In this document: piece after piece, positions 33,325-46,100 of the stretch
How the letters are laid out: each line of letters starts with the position of its first letter
How positions within the stretch are numbered: the first letter of the stretch is position 1
Assembly (NCBI RefSeq): GCF_001723175.1
Contig: NC_064654.1
Location: 2,232,001 to 2,296,000 of the forward strand
Direction: 5' to 3'
Length of the DNA stretch: 64,000 bases
Source: Penicillium oxalicum
Taxonomy: Eukaryota; Ascomycota; Eurotiomycetes; Eurotiales; Aspergillaceae
The notes under the pieces: generated by a model
What the model was told of the DNA's origin: nothing
Seen by the model: the letters and a program-made list of their open reading frames with translations, nothing else
The model's database searches: none
Program-made: the position numbers and the translations under genes

Positions 33325-36298
33325 GCGCAGGCGCCATTGGAAAGCATTTCCCGTTGTTGATACATTCTCCTATACGTAGGGTGCTTGAAATCAAGCCTGT
33401 ACTGTAATTCCGTTGATTCGAGACTTTCCATTATTGCATCTTATCTATTGGAAGATTCGCTCTTTCCCAAGATGGTAGCTACGATTCGCGAGTAGGTTAT
33501 ATTAAGTGGCCTGGCCCATAGGTAGACGGGGCATCTATGCATGTGCAGACAGAGAAAAGTGTAAGTGGCCCAGGCACGTGGCGGCTTTCTTGGACGAGTC
33601 TGCAGTACCAGTTGAATGTCCATAATTAGGCTTCTCCCCCGAGGTCATTCTGGAATCCAACCATTTTTACACTCCACGGTCGATCTTGGGCATAGATATC
33701 TGTATATCCCAAGCGGAGCCTGGGAAAATTTGCGCCGGAATGTGCACCAACGCTAGATATCCGTCTCCATTTCAGTGCAGACTACGGTACCGGAAGGTTC
33801 AGGTAATTGGAACTTGGGCGAGTCGACCGGCAAATGAGGAGGTGGGACCTCTAACCGTTTGAGCCGCAACAAGATGACAATCTCGGAATTATGACCATTG
33901 TCATTGGACTCGGACCTGAGTCTCGTATCTACCGATCCTGGTCGTGCCGCACCGGTAGGCTTGATGTGATATCGACCGGGCATCAATCAATATATAGGCG
34001 GGCCGCAGTGGGCCTTAGCAATATCTGCTTCATGGACCTACCTCTTAGCATTATACTGTCATTTTTCTAATGCAGTACGTTCAGAGATTTCCAGACGGAC
34101 AGGGTTAATTGATTGTCGCGCAGCCCAATCAACTAGTAGGCTGAGAATGGAAACTCATGACTCCCGTCGGGCCCCCCAAAAGAAGATGGATGTCGCGTTC
34201 CAATTTGGCTGAGCGAGTGTGTGGATATACTAAGGTTGGAGTATTCATGTTTGCTGTGTCAACAGCCTTGCCAGTCATTTCTTGAAGCCCGCTGTCTGAT
34301 AGCCAACTGCAGTATACTCTATGCCTATTGGTTTTTACATTGTCTAAATTTGTGCAAGATCTGACCGATAATTGAAGTGATCATAGTCATCTCACATGTA
34401 GCATCTCGTCGGAATGGTCAGGGTGGAGTTGGTATCACAAACTTTGATTAGTGTGTTCCTGGGTTGGAGTCCGAGGGTACTTTCACATGCGGCCCGTCTC
34501 CACCGCTGCCTTTGTACCGTAGCAACGACCAACGGGCCCTGTGCGGAAAAGCCTGGAAGCCACTGCTGGAGCCTCGAGAAAATGTGAGGAGCTCAATGCC
34601 CCGTAATGAGAGAAATACAGACCGTCTCTTCCTAATTAAGATGGGTCTCCAACTACCGTCACTTGTCCCAATCAAGCAAGCTGTCGCCTGCAATGATGCC
34701 GCTGTTTCCTCGGCACTACTAAGTCACTATGTTGCGTCTTCTCGGGCGTGTATTTGATGACAGTGGACCGCTTAAACGTTCCAGGAGTCTTTCATACAAT
34801 CAAGGGCCCTCAGATCCATCCCGTCGCCCGTGTGTCCACGCAAAGGACCATCGCCGTGAGGACCTGCAGGGCCGGTCGGTACCATGCAAGCCGAGTGCTT
34901 CTACCATCCAAGTCCTTATCTTCTCCGACCATGCGGTGCAGTAGCCTCCACGGCTGCAGCAATAGGTAGGCCCTCTATCCCTGTTTGAACGGGAGGAAAA
35001 TTCCGTGGTGCATAAGTGGGCGCCGTGCAAGGGAAAAATTTTTTTTTTTCAAACACGCATCAAGATCGACCAGCCTTCAATTATTCCTGGTCATAGTTGA
35101 AACGGCAGCTGGAACATAGGTATGCGGCATCTCATTCGAATCTGGAAGAACGGCCACAAATTTGCCTCTGATGTCTACTCCTCTTGGCCTGCGTGTACTT
35201 CTTCCCAAAAAAAAAACAAGAGAAAAAAAAAAAACTGGGACCGGTGACTGGTCTTTTTCCTCCCCCCATATACTGTAGTAGTGAGCGAGACCATGCCGTG
35301 TCCTTGGTACCGTGGTTCTCGGGGGAAGGGACTCGGGTGGCAATAACAATAAGAATCCTATTCTCCCCCCCAGGTCTCCCTTTCGGGTACTCGGAGTCCA
35401 GGCAAAAAGGAGGTTGCCCCGGTGTGGATGTGGAGGCTGGGACCGGCATTGAACGGGGAAACATGCGCCATACCGGCCAATCCCAAACCGGTTACAGTCA
35501 GTGCTGGACCTGCTGGCCCGACTACAGTGAAAAACTCCACGGACTGTGCAAGTTGGTACTGGACGACTGATGGCCCTCAGTGGTATCGAGCATTGTCCGC
35601 GCATGGACTGTGGCCGTTGCCACGGACTACAAATAGTACACAGGTTTCAAAGGTGGATAGATCAAATAGACATATCTGGACGTGACCCAGGTGGCTCGGA
35701 CAATTGAGTCTCGTAGAGGATTCATCGTCCAAGTGTTCAGAGTGAGCGTTGTAGAGGAAAGGAGTCCAAGTCTGCATATTTCAACCAAAATCTACCAAGT
35801 TCAGTCTACTCAATACAGACTGCATCGAAAAGGCCGTGGGTGCCAATTTTTGATACGGCAAATCTATTTTGGTCGTGGACGTGGACCATATATGAGATTT
35901 TATTAGAATAAGGCAGCTGAAAGGAGTGATCGCGAACATCAACAGCCACTGGTGTCTCCATCTGCAGCAAGCCCAGCCAGTCTCCCAGTTTGTCGATCAG
36001 CGACGAGAAAAATTTTTTTTTGTTACGATCGGGAGATGTCGGCAAGGGCCCGACCTCAAACGGCAGAATACAGGCCAATACCGCAGTGTTTCCAGCGATA
36101 CGGGCCCCTGGCTTTCCTGATTGGGCGCTAGTGGCCACCATTCGCTTCCACTTGCGTACGGGTATTTTTCTCCCCCCTTCCGCCCCTTCGATCCTCTCTT
36201 CCTTTTTCTTCTCTCTCATCCCCCGTGTGTCCTTTCTTCTTGACACTCATCCCTCTCCTCTCTTTTCGTTGCATCTATCTTCTTTGCAACCTTTCACA
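33325..36298. other. 3-kb gene-poor region upstream of the ADP/ATP carrier
   Basis: No conserved coding sequence was found. Short frames around 34460-35700 overlap each other on both strands and look random. The last 200 bp before the carrier ATG are CT-rich (36170-36290), the usual leader of a highly expressed fungal gene. Poly-A/poly-T runs occur at 35039-35050, 35206-35232 and 36010-36020. No transposon or RNA gene was recognised. Confidence 0.45.
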
Positions 36299-37798
36299 AT
36301 GGCCAAGGGTGACGTTAACCAGGGCGACAAGTCCTTCATGGGCATGCCCGTGAGTATCCCTCGTCTCTCTCATCGTCTGGCTGGCGGCTGCGCAGTGGTC
36401 GTTGAAGAGTTTTCGCGTTTCATCCAAGATGCCATCGATTTCACTCAATGCATCGATCCATCGGAGAACGCGATGACTTGAAGATGATTACATGCATTCT
36501 GCTTGTATCAGACATTCACAATGGATGCAATTGACCATCTTGCTAACGGAATTTGCTTTGATAGGGCTTCGTTGTCGACTTCCTGAGTATGTTTACAACA
36601 ACACCCATTGAGCACGATGATCCCATTGTGCTCTGACACGGGGTTCAGGAGAATAGTCCACTAACTTGTTCCACAGTGGGTGGTGTTTCCGCCGCTGTCT
36701 CCAAGACCGCTGCTGCCCCCATCGAGCGTGTCAAGCTCCTGATCCAGAACCAGGTTAGTCAAGACTCGTCGATTATACATCGCTTCTTCATCCAGCCAGG
36801 GACGCAAGGCGCGAGAAAAAAAAGAGGCCCCGAGCCCGTTGATACCTCTCTGGTTATATCGTCAGTGTATCGACACCGGACTGGTCCAATGAAAAAATTT
36901 TCTCGTCTTGTTCACACTGGCTCGGCTGGCCTCGGCCTTGGCAAGAAGCAAAAAACAAAAACTTCTGATAAGCAATACTGACCACCTTGCTCTTGTACAG
37001 GATGAGATGCTCAAGCAGGGTCGTCTTGACCGCAAGTACAACGGCATCAGTGACTGCTTCAAGCGCACTGCCGCCTCCGAGGGTGTCATGTCCCTCTGGC
37101 GTGGTAACACCGCCAACGTCATCCGTTACTTCCCCACCCAGGCTCTGAACTTTGCCTTCCGTGACACCTACAAGTCCATGTTCGCCTACAAGAAGGACCG
37201 TGACGGCTACGCCAAGTGGATGATGGGTAACCTTGCCTCCGGTGGTGCTGCTGGTGCCACTTCCCTCCTCTTCGTCTACTCCCTTGACTACGCCCGTACC
37301 CGTCTTGCCAACGACGCCAAGTCCGCCAAGGGCTCTGGTGACCGTCAGTTCAACGGTCTCGTTGACGTCTACCGCAAGACCCTCGCCTCCGACGGTATTG
37401 CCGGTCTCTACCGTGGTTTCGGTCCCTCTGTTCTCGGAATTGTTGTCTACCGTGGTCTGTACTTCGGCATGTACGACTCTATCAAGCCCGTTCTCCTGGT
37501 TGGTCCTCTTGAGGGCTCTTTCCTCGCCTCCTTCCTGCTCGGCTGGACTGTTACCACTGCTGCTGGTGTTGCTTCTTACCCTCTGGACACTGTCCGTCGT
37601 CGCATGATGATGACCTCTGGTGAGGCCGTCAAGTACAAGTCCTCCATGGATGCTGCCCGCCAGATTGTCGCCCAGGAGGGTGTCAAGTCCCTCTTCAAGG
37701 GTGCCGGTGCCAACATCCTCCGTGGTGTTGCCGGTGCCGGTGTCCTGTCCATCTACGACCAGGTCCAGCTCCTCATGTTCGGCAAGAAGTTCAAATAG
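36299..37798 (+). CDS. aac: Mitochondrial ADP/ATP carrier
   Basis: Inner-membrane ADP/ATP exchanger of 315 aa. Exons are 36299-36349, 36565-36586, 36677-36753 and 37001-37798; exon 2 is only 22 nt. It shows three mitochondrial-carrier repeats with PxE/D-x-x-K/R motifs: [29 protein letters not shown] and [17 protein letters not shown]. The RRRMMM hexapeptide is the diagnostic ADP/ATP carrier signature. Other conserved stretches are [20 protein letters not shown] and [21 protein letters not shown]. Codons are extremely C-rich at the third position, indicating high expression. The introns crowd the 5' end, leaving the last exon long. Confidence 0.97.
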
Positions 37799-38737
37799 AT
37801 GATTCGCCCCTTGGTTGGTGATTTTTCTGATTTGATTTCTCGTTCTCATACCACCTGTCGTTAGGCCGGAGCTCGTGGACCATAATGATTCCCCCCGAGT
37901 CTGGACCTGGCGACAGGATCGTGGAAGTGAAGGTTGTGGCATTGCAAAAGATAGATGCGTCAAGAAAGGGGGTTGGGGGATCTTGAAGCATAGAACGGTG
38001 TGATTCTTCCCTTTTCTTCCCCCATGTATTTTACTGCCTGCAAGCTCTTTTATTTCTTTTTCATCAAAATATGTACTCTTGGCGCACCTCACAGCCGATG
38101 TCTTTTGTAACTTTTTTCCCACGTAAGGTCGTCGTAGCTCCTCTGGTCTCCGCGTGTTTGTCCATCTAGGTCGTCGCTGTTCTTCCACTATATATCAACT
38201 CCTATCCATCTTGATCGTCGTCCCGGCCCTGCTCCATTGATATTTATGGGGCTTTGAGACCGAACATGGGATGGAAATTTCTTCTGCTCACGTTTCTCGT
38301 GGGCCTCCAATCTTTCGAGTTTGGTCTCTTGATCTCTTTACCACCTTTCTCCGGTGGCAGACTCAAGCTCGTTCCCAACTTCGCGGAAACGGGATGCTCG
38401 AAGAGAATCGGGCCTTGTTTATTGAGCCATCCAGTCTTTTGCAGTGACCTATCATGAAAGTATCTTCTGCTCACTTGGCCCGGAGTACAGGCGGAGCCTG
38501 GAGTCATTGCGTCCTGCGGAGAACAGCGCCCCACTGGCTGGCTCGTGCCGTGGTGGATGATGACGTTTGCGGGTGCCGCTCCGCTATGTTTTAAAGCTGC
38601 AGCGAGCACTGAATCAGTCTCACCTTCTGACCTTTTTAACAAAGCCACCTTGAACGAGCTTGCAATCCTTCACTTGTGCCCCTGAAACATATGCATCGAA
38701 GCTGATCGTCTTTTGTATGATCCAAGACTACACAATC
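37799..38737. other. Spacer with carrier 3' UTR and next promoter
   Basis: About 940 bp with T-rich sequence after the carrier stop (37830-38060), consistent with a 3' UTR, then the promoter of the next plus-strand gene. No recognisable coding sequence. Confidence 0.45.
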
Positions 38738-39565
38738 ATGTCTACCCCAGGCAGTGTACCGACCTACAGATCTGCGCCTCTCAACTCCAATGAATCGGAG
38801 AAGGAAACGCAAGCCAGCCAAGTGCCAGTACAGCCTGCCACCGCAACAACTACAGCCCCAGACTCGCAGCCACAAACCACATCGGCGACAGCTACAGCTC
38901 CTTCTTACGAACCCATCTACGCAGCGGCACAACCGACCAATCTTGCAGCACAACCAGGTGCAGCTGCTCAGTATCCTACCCCTACCACGGCCGCCGCGGC
39001 GCCGGTCGAGTCAAATTCGATGCCAGTACCGACACCAACGTCCACCGTCCCAACCGCAACTACATCGGCTGAATCAACACATTCACCACCTCCCCCACAA
39101 CCAGGTCATGTTCCACAACCGCCCACCCGCTCCAGCGAGCTGTCCACCGTACCTCCGCCCCCCAAAGCAGGAGAGACACCTGCAGTCTCTGCCACCGTCT
39201 CTGCTCCAGCTCCAACGCCAGCTCCAGCCCATCCTTCCGCTCAATTGCCCTCTACATCTTCCTACGCCTACCAACCCCCGTCGGGTATCGCTGCCTCGAC
39301 CATTCCCAACCCCAACTCCACCTCTACACCCTACTCGTCCATCTACCCGCCCGCCGCCGCCAGCGGTCCCTCTGGTTCAAGTGGTCTGGCCCCCCATTAC
39401 AGTGGCAGTGGAGGTGGCGGCGCAAGTAGCATTTTCCCGGAGGACGAGGAGCCTTCAATTCTGAACACCGCAAAGGGCTGGGTTCAGAGTGCGGGAGAGA
39501 AATTGGCTGAAGTGGAGGCGGAAGTGTGGAAGCGCATCAACAACGCACACGATGAAGAAAAGTGA
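38738..39565 (+). CDS. Hypothetical proline/alanine/threonine-rich protein
   Basis: Intronless frame of 275 aa starting MSTPGSVPTYRSAPL; the frame is open for 26 further upstream codons. Residues 25-235 are low-complexity Pro/Ala/Thr/Ser with repeated PAPTPAPAHP- and PPPP-type motifs and no hydrophobic segment. The C-terminal 45 residues differ: an acidic IFPEDEEPSILNTAKGWV followed by a strongly amphipathic helix (GEKLAEVEAEVWKRINNA). This suggests an intrinsically disordered protein with one membrane- or partner-binding helix. I do not recognise a named family. The conserved-looking tail and clean single frame make it a likely real gene. Confidence 0.6.
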   Translation: MSTPGSVPTYRSAPLNSNESEKETQASQVPVQPATATTTAPDSQPQTTSATATAPSYEPIYAAAQPTNLAAQPGAAAQYPTPTTAAAAPVESNSMPVPTPTSTVPTATTSAESTHSPPPPQPGHVPQPPTRSSELSTVPPPPKAGETPAVSATVSAPAPTPAPAHPSAQLPSTSSYAYQPPSGIAASTIPNPNSTSTPYSSIYPPAAASGPSGSSGLAPHYSGSGGGGASSIFPEDEEPSILNTAKGWVQSAGEKLAEVEAEVWKRINNAHDEEK

Positions 39566-41955
39566 GCGATGAAGCTGTCATGTGGGAATTCTTTTCCTTT
39601 ATCTCCCAAACGGCCCCTTGGTTTTTTGCTTTGTACCTTTTCGCCCTTCCCACCTCCCTTGAACCCTACGAGGCTCGAGGTTGTTTTCGACCGAGCTTCA
39701 CCCACGGGTTCTTTGGGGGTTCTGGTCTTTTCGGTCATGGTCACAATTGCGTTGGGCATTTTGCGTGCGATGTGACATCTCTTATGAATGGCAGGTGAAT
39801 CTCGAAAGTTTTTCAGAGCAAGTGTGGCATTTCAGATGCTCGAATCGGGACTCTGCTAGTAAAGTGCATGAAGCGAGAAGAGCATCGGGTCTTTTATACT
39901 ATCTTGTTTTCATCCAGTGCCTACCGGTACCGACCAACCTAAGCATAGCATATTGACAAGCGGACGTATCTACCCTTGACATTCTCGCTGTCCACAGCAC
40001 TCGGATTTTAAACAACAACGTCAAGCTTAGTATCCTGGTTTAACGTTGATCCTAACCAAGAAGCCACCTCAGCAATGGACATGCATGCATTAGGCTCTAC
40101 TAATTCTGACGAGCCCTGGTATCGTAGATAGATCGGCACTACTCCTGATACTACTGGTACCGGTAGGTAGTCCAGGCGGGACTCGTGGAGATGCCATATT
40201 AAGCCCCCTGAACCAGTACTCACAGACGAGTGATATGTGATCAAGTACAAGCGAGGATTCGACGGTAACGACGGACATCTAGATGTCCGCGGGGCGAATA
40301 CCTAAGAACAGTATACAAGGATGGATATATGGGCCGATACCTGGGTACCTCTACTGTACCGTACATGGGATACGATGAGCTGATACTATCAGCCTATTAC
40401 TATCAGGTACCGGGCTACGGTAAGGTTACGGGCTCTAGTATCCGTCATTGATATCGAAATACATGTCGAGACATGGAAAGCTACTAGGTACATTCTAGTT
40501 CCAGAGGTCACCCATGTTTTCGATCAGTCAAGGAGCAAAGATTCGGCCAGATTGCGAAAAAAAAGAAAAGAACCTAAAGAGAAAAAAAAATAGGAGTGTC
40601 CATTTCATTTCACCTCCCCAAGTTTCATTTATCCTAGAAACGTATCATAGAAGGGGAATAACATTAGTGCAACAGAAGATATAAAAACGACAATCTCCTC
40701 CCACCTTCCATTTGCACGTGGACGAGACACAAACAGCCCCCAGATGAGTACTCCCGAATCATTTCCCCAGTGAAGATCAGTCAAGATGACCAGGTTGATG
40801 ACACGGATGCACTCCAAAACTGGAGACCACGAAGCTTCTCGTACCCACATTCGATTTTCTTTGCAGAATCCCACCATGCAGAAAACCAGTGCAGTACATT
40901 CAAGACGACCGGCAATTTTTCAAGCTGCGAGATCCCATCTCCGGCACAAGGTGGCAGTGCAGGTGGCTCGTTCTGGTTTTCGTGGGAACCCACCGCGAAA
41001 ATAGAGCCCTTGTACACCTCTGCCACGTTGTCACAGAGTTCAATGAGATAATCGACATGAGACAGAAGAACAAACAAAAAACAAACACACGAACAAAAAG
41101 ACGAACAAACACTGGGAAACTCATAGGAATCCATTATGAAAGAAGAACGTAGCCAGAAACCACATAAGGCGAGCAAGTCATGAAAAAGCAGGACCCAAGC
41201 GTCGGAGCAAGTCTCGATGCAAGTCGAGAAAAGAGGCGAGGAAATGAAAATACGCAATATCAGCCATCACTTGACAGAAAAGCTCCTGAGAGATGAACTG
41301 GCTAGTAATTCTAATTGGAATAAGTCACGAATCGGGAGCAACAATGGTCGCAAGCTCAACAGGGCATGGCAATGGTAGAAGTAGCCAAATTGCCGCCGGA
41401 CGCATGGAAGACTGTGGCAAGCGACCTATCACGAGAAAGAAGAGAACAGTTCAGATAAACCACCAATGAGAGACGCCCGTTCGAACCAGGTTCAAATGCA
41501 ATCATAGACAACGCCGAGACAAAAAAGAGAGAGTGGGGAGAAAAAGGAAATTGAATCCAGTCCGCCAATCCGAATTGCTGTGTCGTCACTCGAATTGCAG
41601 AAATGAGGACATGCAGGATCTTGCCACGAAGAGAAGAAATCAAAACAAAAACGGAGAGAGCCCCACCAGGCCACGAGGAAACAAAATCGTCAAGTGCGGT
41701 CCGGTCCAGCCCTGACGACCTTATTATGGATGGCTTAATATGTATGCCTGGGGCGAAGAGAGTCACAAGGGGAAAGTGGGAAGCGCATCAGTTGAAACGC
41801 GATGAAAACGGACAAGAAAACATGCGGGAGACAAGACGTTTGTTGAAAGCGGAGAATTCAGAGGCGCTAGTCGTGAGGAGCCATCGAGATGATGAAGTTG
41901 ATCATTATGTAAAGGGGGTTTGTTGAATGTTTTTTTTTTTCTCTTTTCAGCTTCT
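39566..41955. other. 2.4-kb gene-poor region
   Basis: Separates two convergent genes, so it contains two 3' UTRs plus extra sequence. The stretch 40100-40480 is rich in GGTACC/GTAC motifs and contains a perfect 18-bp palindrome (40272-40289). The stretch 41040-41130 is A-rich. Many short frames exist on both strands, none with recognisable domains. Confidence 0.45.
40272..40289. repeat. Perfect 18-bp palindrome with CGG/CCG ends
   Basis: CGGACATCTAGATGTCCG is its own reverse complement. Terminal CGG and CCG triplets in inverted orientation, 12 bp apart, are the layout recognised by many Zn(II)2Cys6 dimers (the Gal4 type uses an 11-bp spacer). It lies far from any recognised start codon, so a regulatory role is only a possibility. 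Confidence 0.5.
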
Positions 41956-43113
41956 TCACATCGAGCCAAGCCTGAGGAGGGCCTCAACGGCGGCGCGTTC
42001 CTGAGTGTCGAAAGTGCGGGGGCCCGACTGGGCAACGGTGGGTCCACCAAAACTGACGCCATCCAAGGCCCCCACGGGTAAAGGCTTCGCGCGCGCAGCC
42101 ACGTTACTGTTTCGCATGAAACCACCGCCATTCATCGAGCGCGCGCGTAGGGCGTCCGCACCGATTTGCGCCCAGTCTTCTTCATCCGTGACATCACCTT
42201 CGTCCCACTGATCCTCCTGCAGGTCGTCCGGCGCCTCGGAGGAAGAGCAGTACTCTTGGCCGTCATCGCCATCCAGCGACATCTTGTCCGCCTCGTGCTC
42301 CAGCATGTCCAAGTCCTCACGGGCCGGATAGTCATCCGTGAAGGAGAATGCCGTCGACTCGGCCATGCTCACACCATACTGATTCCGCACGGCAGACCAG
42401 GTGGACCCACGACGGCCCTCGATCTGCAACCCGCGCTGCGGGAACGAATCGGCGAGACTCGACGGGGGGGAGGAGACAGCAAAGGAGCGTGCCCGATCAC
42501 GCGGCACTTCACCGCGATGACGCGCATCCCATCGACCCCAACCAACCTTCTCAAACAGGACGTCGCCATCCACGCCGCCCGCATCGCCGTTGCCTCGACC
42601 CTCGAGCGCCGCGACCACCAAGCGACGCGCCTTCGCAGGAGGGATGCGTGAAAAACCGGGGACCGAAGTGGTCAAGAAGCCCATGATGTGACGGATTGCC
42701 AGAGGGCCTTGCTGCAGGAGGATCTCGGGGAGGTGATGACGCGCCAGCATGGCCGGAGTGATGGCACCGGCACTGTCGAGATCCTCATGGGCGGCCGACG
42801 TCGTGTGATGCTGGCTGTTGGCATGGTCGACCGCGTCTTGCAGATCAATATCCGAGTCCAACTGAGGCACGGTGGACAAGGGCGATCCGGGGGAGAGGGC
42901 GGGGCGATGCCTGTAGGCTTGTGGGGGGAGTGTGGGCGAGATGGAGTTGGGTGGCGTTGGCAGCATCGCTGGCTGACCAGGTCGCGATGCCGACTTGCGA
43001 AGGCCGGCGCCGGCGCCAGCGCCAGCACGAGACTGAGGGATGTCGACCGAAGCGGTCATGGTTTTACCAGCCAGGGCCATGGCGATGCTGGAGATCGGTT
43101 GAGAAGTAGCCAT
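41956..43113 (-). CDS. stb3: STB3-type Sin3-binding repressor / RRPE-binding protein
   Basis: Intronless 385-aa protein. The diagnostic STB3 domain spans about residues 110-195: AITPAMLARHHLPEILLQQG, LAIRHIMGFLTTSVPGFSRI, PAKARRLVVAALEGRG and VLFEKVGWGRWDA. The remainder is disordered and acidic near YPAREDLDMLEHEADKMSLDG and DEGDVTDEEDWAQIGADALR, ending ERAAVEALLRLGSM. Yeast Stb3 binds Sin3 and the ribosomal RNA processing element, repressing ribosome biogenesis genes when growth signals fall. The start is taken at MATSQPISS (43113); the frame stays open upstream to 43344, but that extension has no STB3-like sequence and is probably leader. Confidence 0.88.
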   Translation of the reverse strand: MATSQPISSIAMALAGKTMTASVDIPQSRAGAGAGAGLRKSASRPGQPAMLPTPPNSISPTLPPQAYRHRPALSPGSPLSTVPQLDSDIDLQDAVDHANSQHHTTSAAHEDLDSAGAITPAMLARHHLPEILLQQGPLAIRHIMGFLTTSVPGFSRIPPAKARRLVVAALEGRGNGDAGGVDGDVLFEKVGWGRWDARHRGEVPRDRARSFAVSSPPSSLADSFPQRGLQIEGRRGSTWSAVRNQYGVSMAESTAFSFTDDYPAREDLDMLEHEADKMSLDGDDGQEYCSSSEAPDDLQEDQWDEGDVTDEEDWAQIGADALRARSMNGGGFMRNSNVAARAKPLPVGALDGVSFGGPTVAQSGPRTFDTQERAAVEALLRLGSM

Positions 43114-46100
43114 ATTTGCAAGTTGGAAGAAGTCAAGGCCGCGAAAGAGGTCTGCTGCGCATAACAAGGCGCCAGGCATATGAGTCAGATATGGGGGGTT
43201 CCAGTAGTACTCCTGGTACAGAGGGCCAGCCGCGCGGCGCGATTGGTGGTGGCGACGGGAGGGCCTCGGGGCAAGACAAAGAAATGGGTGACCACTTGCA
43301 CATACCTCTTTGATCACACAGAAGAGACAGGGACACTGCAGCAAAAGCAGTAGGGTCTCGTTGAAGGGTTGAGAAGGCGTGGGGAGGGGGTTGAGTCAAG
43401 AAGCCAGAGAAGCAGAGACACGCAAGAGGCGCGGGTGCTTTGTACTTCCAAGGCAGCGGGAGTCAGATACACTGCGGCAAGGGGTCCCAGTTCTGTTGGC
43501 CGCGCGATCGGACCGGCAAGGTGTCAAGGTGATAGTGTGAAGATTCCACACCACCAGCCCACGAACAGGTCTTGAAGAGAAAGAATGCTGATGGAGGACA
43601 AGGGGCACCACAAGATTTCAGACACACTCGTAATGAAGTTTAAGCCAGATTGAGGGATGGGAAACAGAGAAGAGTATGTGTGTGTGTGTGACGAGGGGAA
43701 GTATAAGGGCACAACTCCGCCGCTCCAAGTTGTACCCTAACAGATCAGCTGGGGATTAGGGGGGGGTAACCTTCTCATCGCTACCTCCTCATCGAGTCAA
43801 CCAAAAGCGAATGATGGACAGGCTCCGTCCGACCCTGACGGCGGTACGGCATGTACATCTTCAGGCTTACAAGAAACCGCAACAAGGTCGATGTGCCCAC
43901 TGCCCAGTGCCCACTGCTGCCGGCTCAAGGTATCTCCACTGCTCCAGTATGTTTCTAGTTTCTCTCCCCTCTGCAACTCCACTTGGATCGCCTTGGACCG
44001 GCAGTGAGTGGGACTCCGCAGACGGTCTCCAGGGCCAGCGCGTGGGTGTCTTGATTGGCACTTCGGAGCATCCAACGATACGCCGGAAGGTTCCGGGCTT
44101 CATCTGGGTCGGTACCTCTGAGAGGGGAAAGCCAGCGGGAAATACTTGGGAGTACCTCCTGTCCATCTGCGCGACATTTGGGTCCTGAGGAGTCGTGACG
44201 GGAGTGTGATCAGGTTCTGGACGATCATAGGATGAACCGACAGGAGTCAAAAGACAGGGATGTGTGTCGTACTACAGGACTACAGTACATGGACGGTGGG
44301 AAGAGTAGAGTTCCTGCAGGCTGAGCAGCAATGCAGAAGAAGAGGCGTGGATATTCGATTTCCTGCAATGGAACAGAATTGAATGTTCAAGGACAGCCAG
44401 AGGTAGCTACTGTTCCTATTGCACTGTCTATGAGGTTTCACATGGTGAAACCCCCCCCCTAAAGGTCACGACTACTACCAGATGGCCATACTGTGCACTG
44501 CCCAACAACTTCATAACCAGCAGAGCACAATCCGACATCTGAATCTGGTACCCGGACAGGACTGGCGATCGGCTCAATCCACAGCCACTTTGACACTGTG
44601 GGATCCCCCCACTTGCGACTCAAGTGCGGTGCGGCTGTTTGAGCGCACTGTGTTCGGGATCGGAAAGTGCCTTGTTTTAGGGCCCTAATTCCATCATACC
44701 TTCATCCGATGGAATTGAGCCCTCAGATCTGACCCGATATCGATACTCTGACTGCCCCAACCACACAAAAAAAAAGGACTTTTTTCCCCCTTATAACACC
44801 ACTGCGACCTTCCTTTCTCATGGCCCCTTGGAGATCAAAGATTTAATGCAATTCTAAAATCATCCAGTGCACTGAGAAAAGTGACGCCTCCCCGAGTGGA
44901 GTACATCCCACACGTAGAGTGTAGACGGTACTACTCTTGGTACTCGATAGACATGATCGAGTGCGATGACTGCCATCTCCCGATGGTGACACTAGTGCCT
45001 TGCCCCTCCCCCTCTTGATATGGGGATGCGGGATATACCGCGGTCCAAGTAGAGTGGCACGAGTCGTACTTATTACCCCTTACCACCACTCATACTATGG
45101 CTCCTCCTCCTATGTACTGTAGATACTAGATCGCTAGGTATCTACTCTGTGTGCCTCATTCTTCCCCTCTTCTCCGACGGGCCCCGTACGATGATTGAGT
45201 TGCAGATGGCAACGTGCGCCAGCCTCACCGGAGGGGCGACGTCGACTGGCCAAGGGACTGCAGATGGACCAAAGGCAAATCACTCCTCCACTGCATCCCA
45301 CCCGACAAACATCCTGGTCGTATAGACTTTGTAGTTCTTATCGGCCAGTCAGCGTCCACCAACCGATGCTCGTGCCGCGCGATGCGGGCACGAGTCGATC
45401 CCGCGGTGGGCTCTAAGGGCGTAACCCTAGCCACCACCGAACATGTGTACATAACTACTCATGCGAGAGAGGGTGTGAAACCACGGACAGGTGGATATCC
45501 ACGGATCCAGTCCGAAAGAAAAGTCCACACAAGTCTGTATACTCGGTCCATCATCGAGATCCAAGCTCATTCCCGGATGCGGACAGTGATCGCTACAATG
45601 TTGATGATTCCGTGGCAGGATCAACATGAGGTATTTGGGTTCCTTTGACTTGCGTCGGCCCTGATCAGCCTTCGATTCCAGCACGTGGTCCCTCTGAGTG
45701 ATGCGCATTCCTAAACCATCCATCTTCAAACCCTAGGATGGTACTCTACCACACAAATCCAGAAGCAAAGGTTTGCGAAACCTCCCACAATGATGTATCT
45801 CTCTCTCTCTCTCTCTTTTTTTTCTCTTTTTCTTTAATGCTCCTCAGTCAGTATTCACACACACTTCGTATTCACTAAGCGAGAAGAGTCCTTTAGTCTG
45901 TCGTCTTTGCCCTGATGGAGTGCTGCTGCTGTGCTGTTCGAATCCACTAGCGGGTCCTCAAGCCGCAGATGGTGACGGTGACCGGAGGTTCAGGAGAGTC
46001 TGGACTCTTGTCTGAGTCAGCCATACGTGAGGTGGATCGGAACCTTCTTGCCGTTGCAGCCCATGGACAGTCCAACCGACCAGTGGCTGGTCCCATTCTG

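Noticed and set aside
36854..38188. 444-codon minus-strand frame across the ADP/ATP carrier
   Set aside because: Shadow produced by the extreme third-position C bias of the carrier gene on the other strand.
45925..45960. B-box-like GTTCGAATCC suggesting a tRNA gene
   Set aside because: No A box or cloverleaf-forming arms in the preceding 60 bp.
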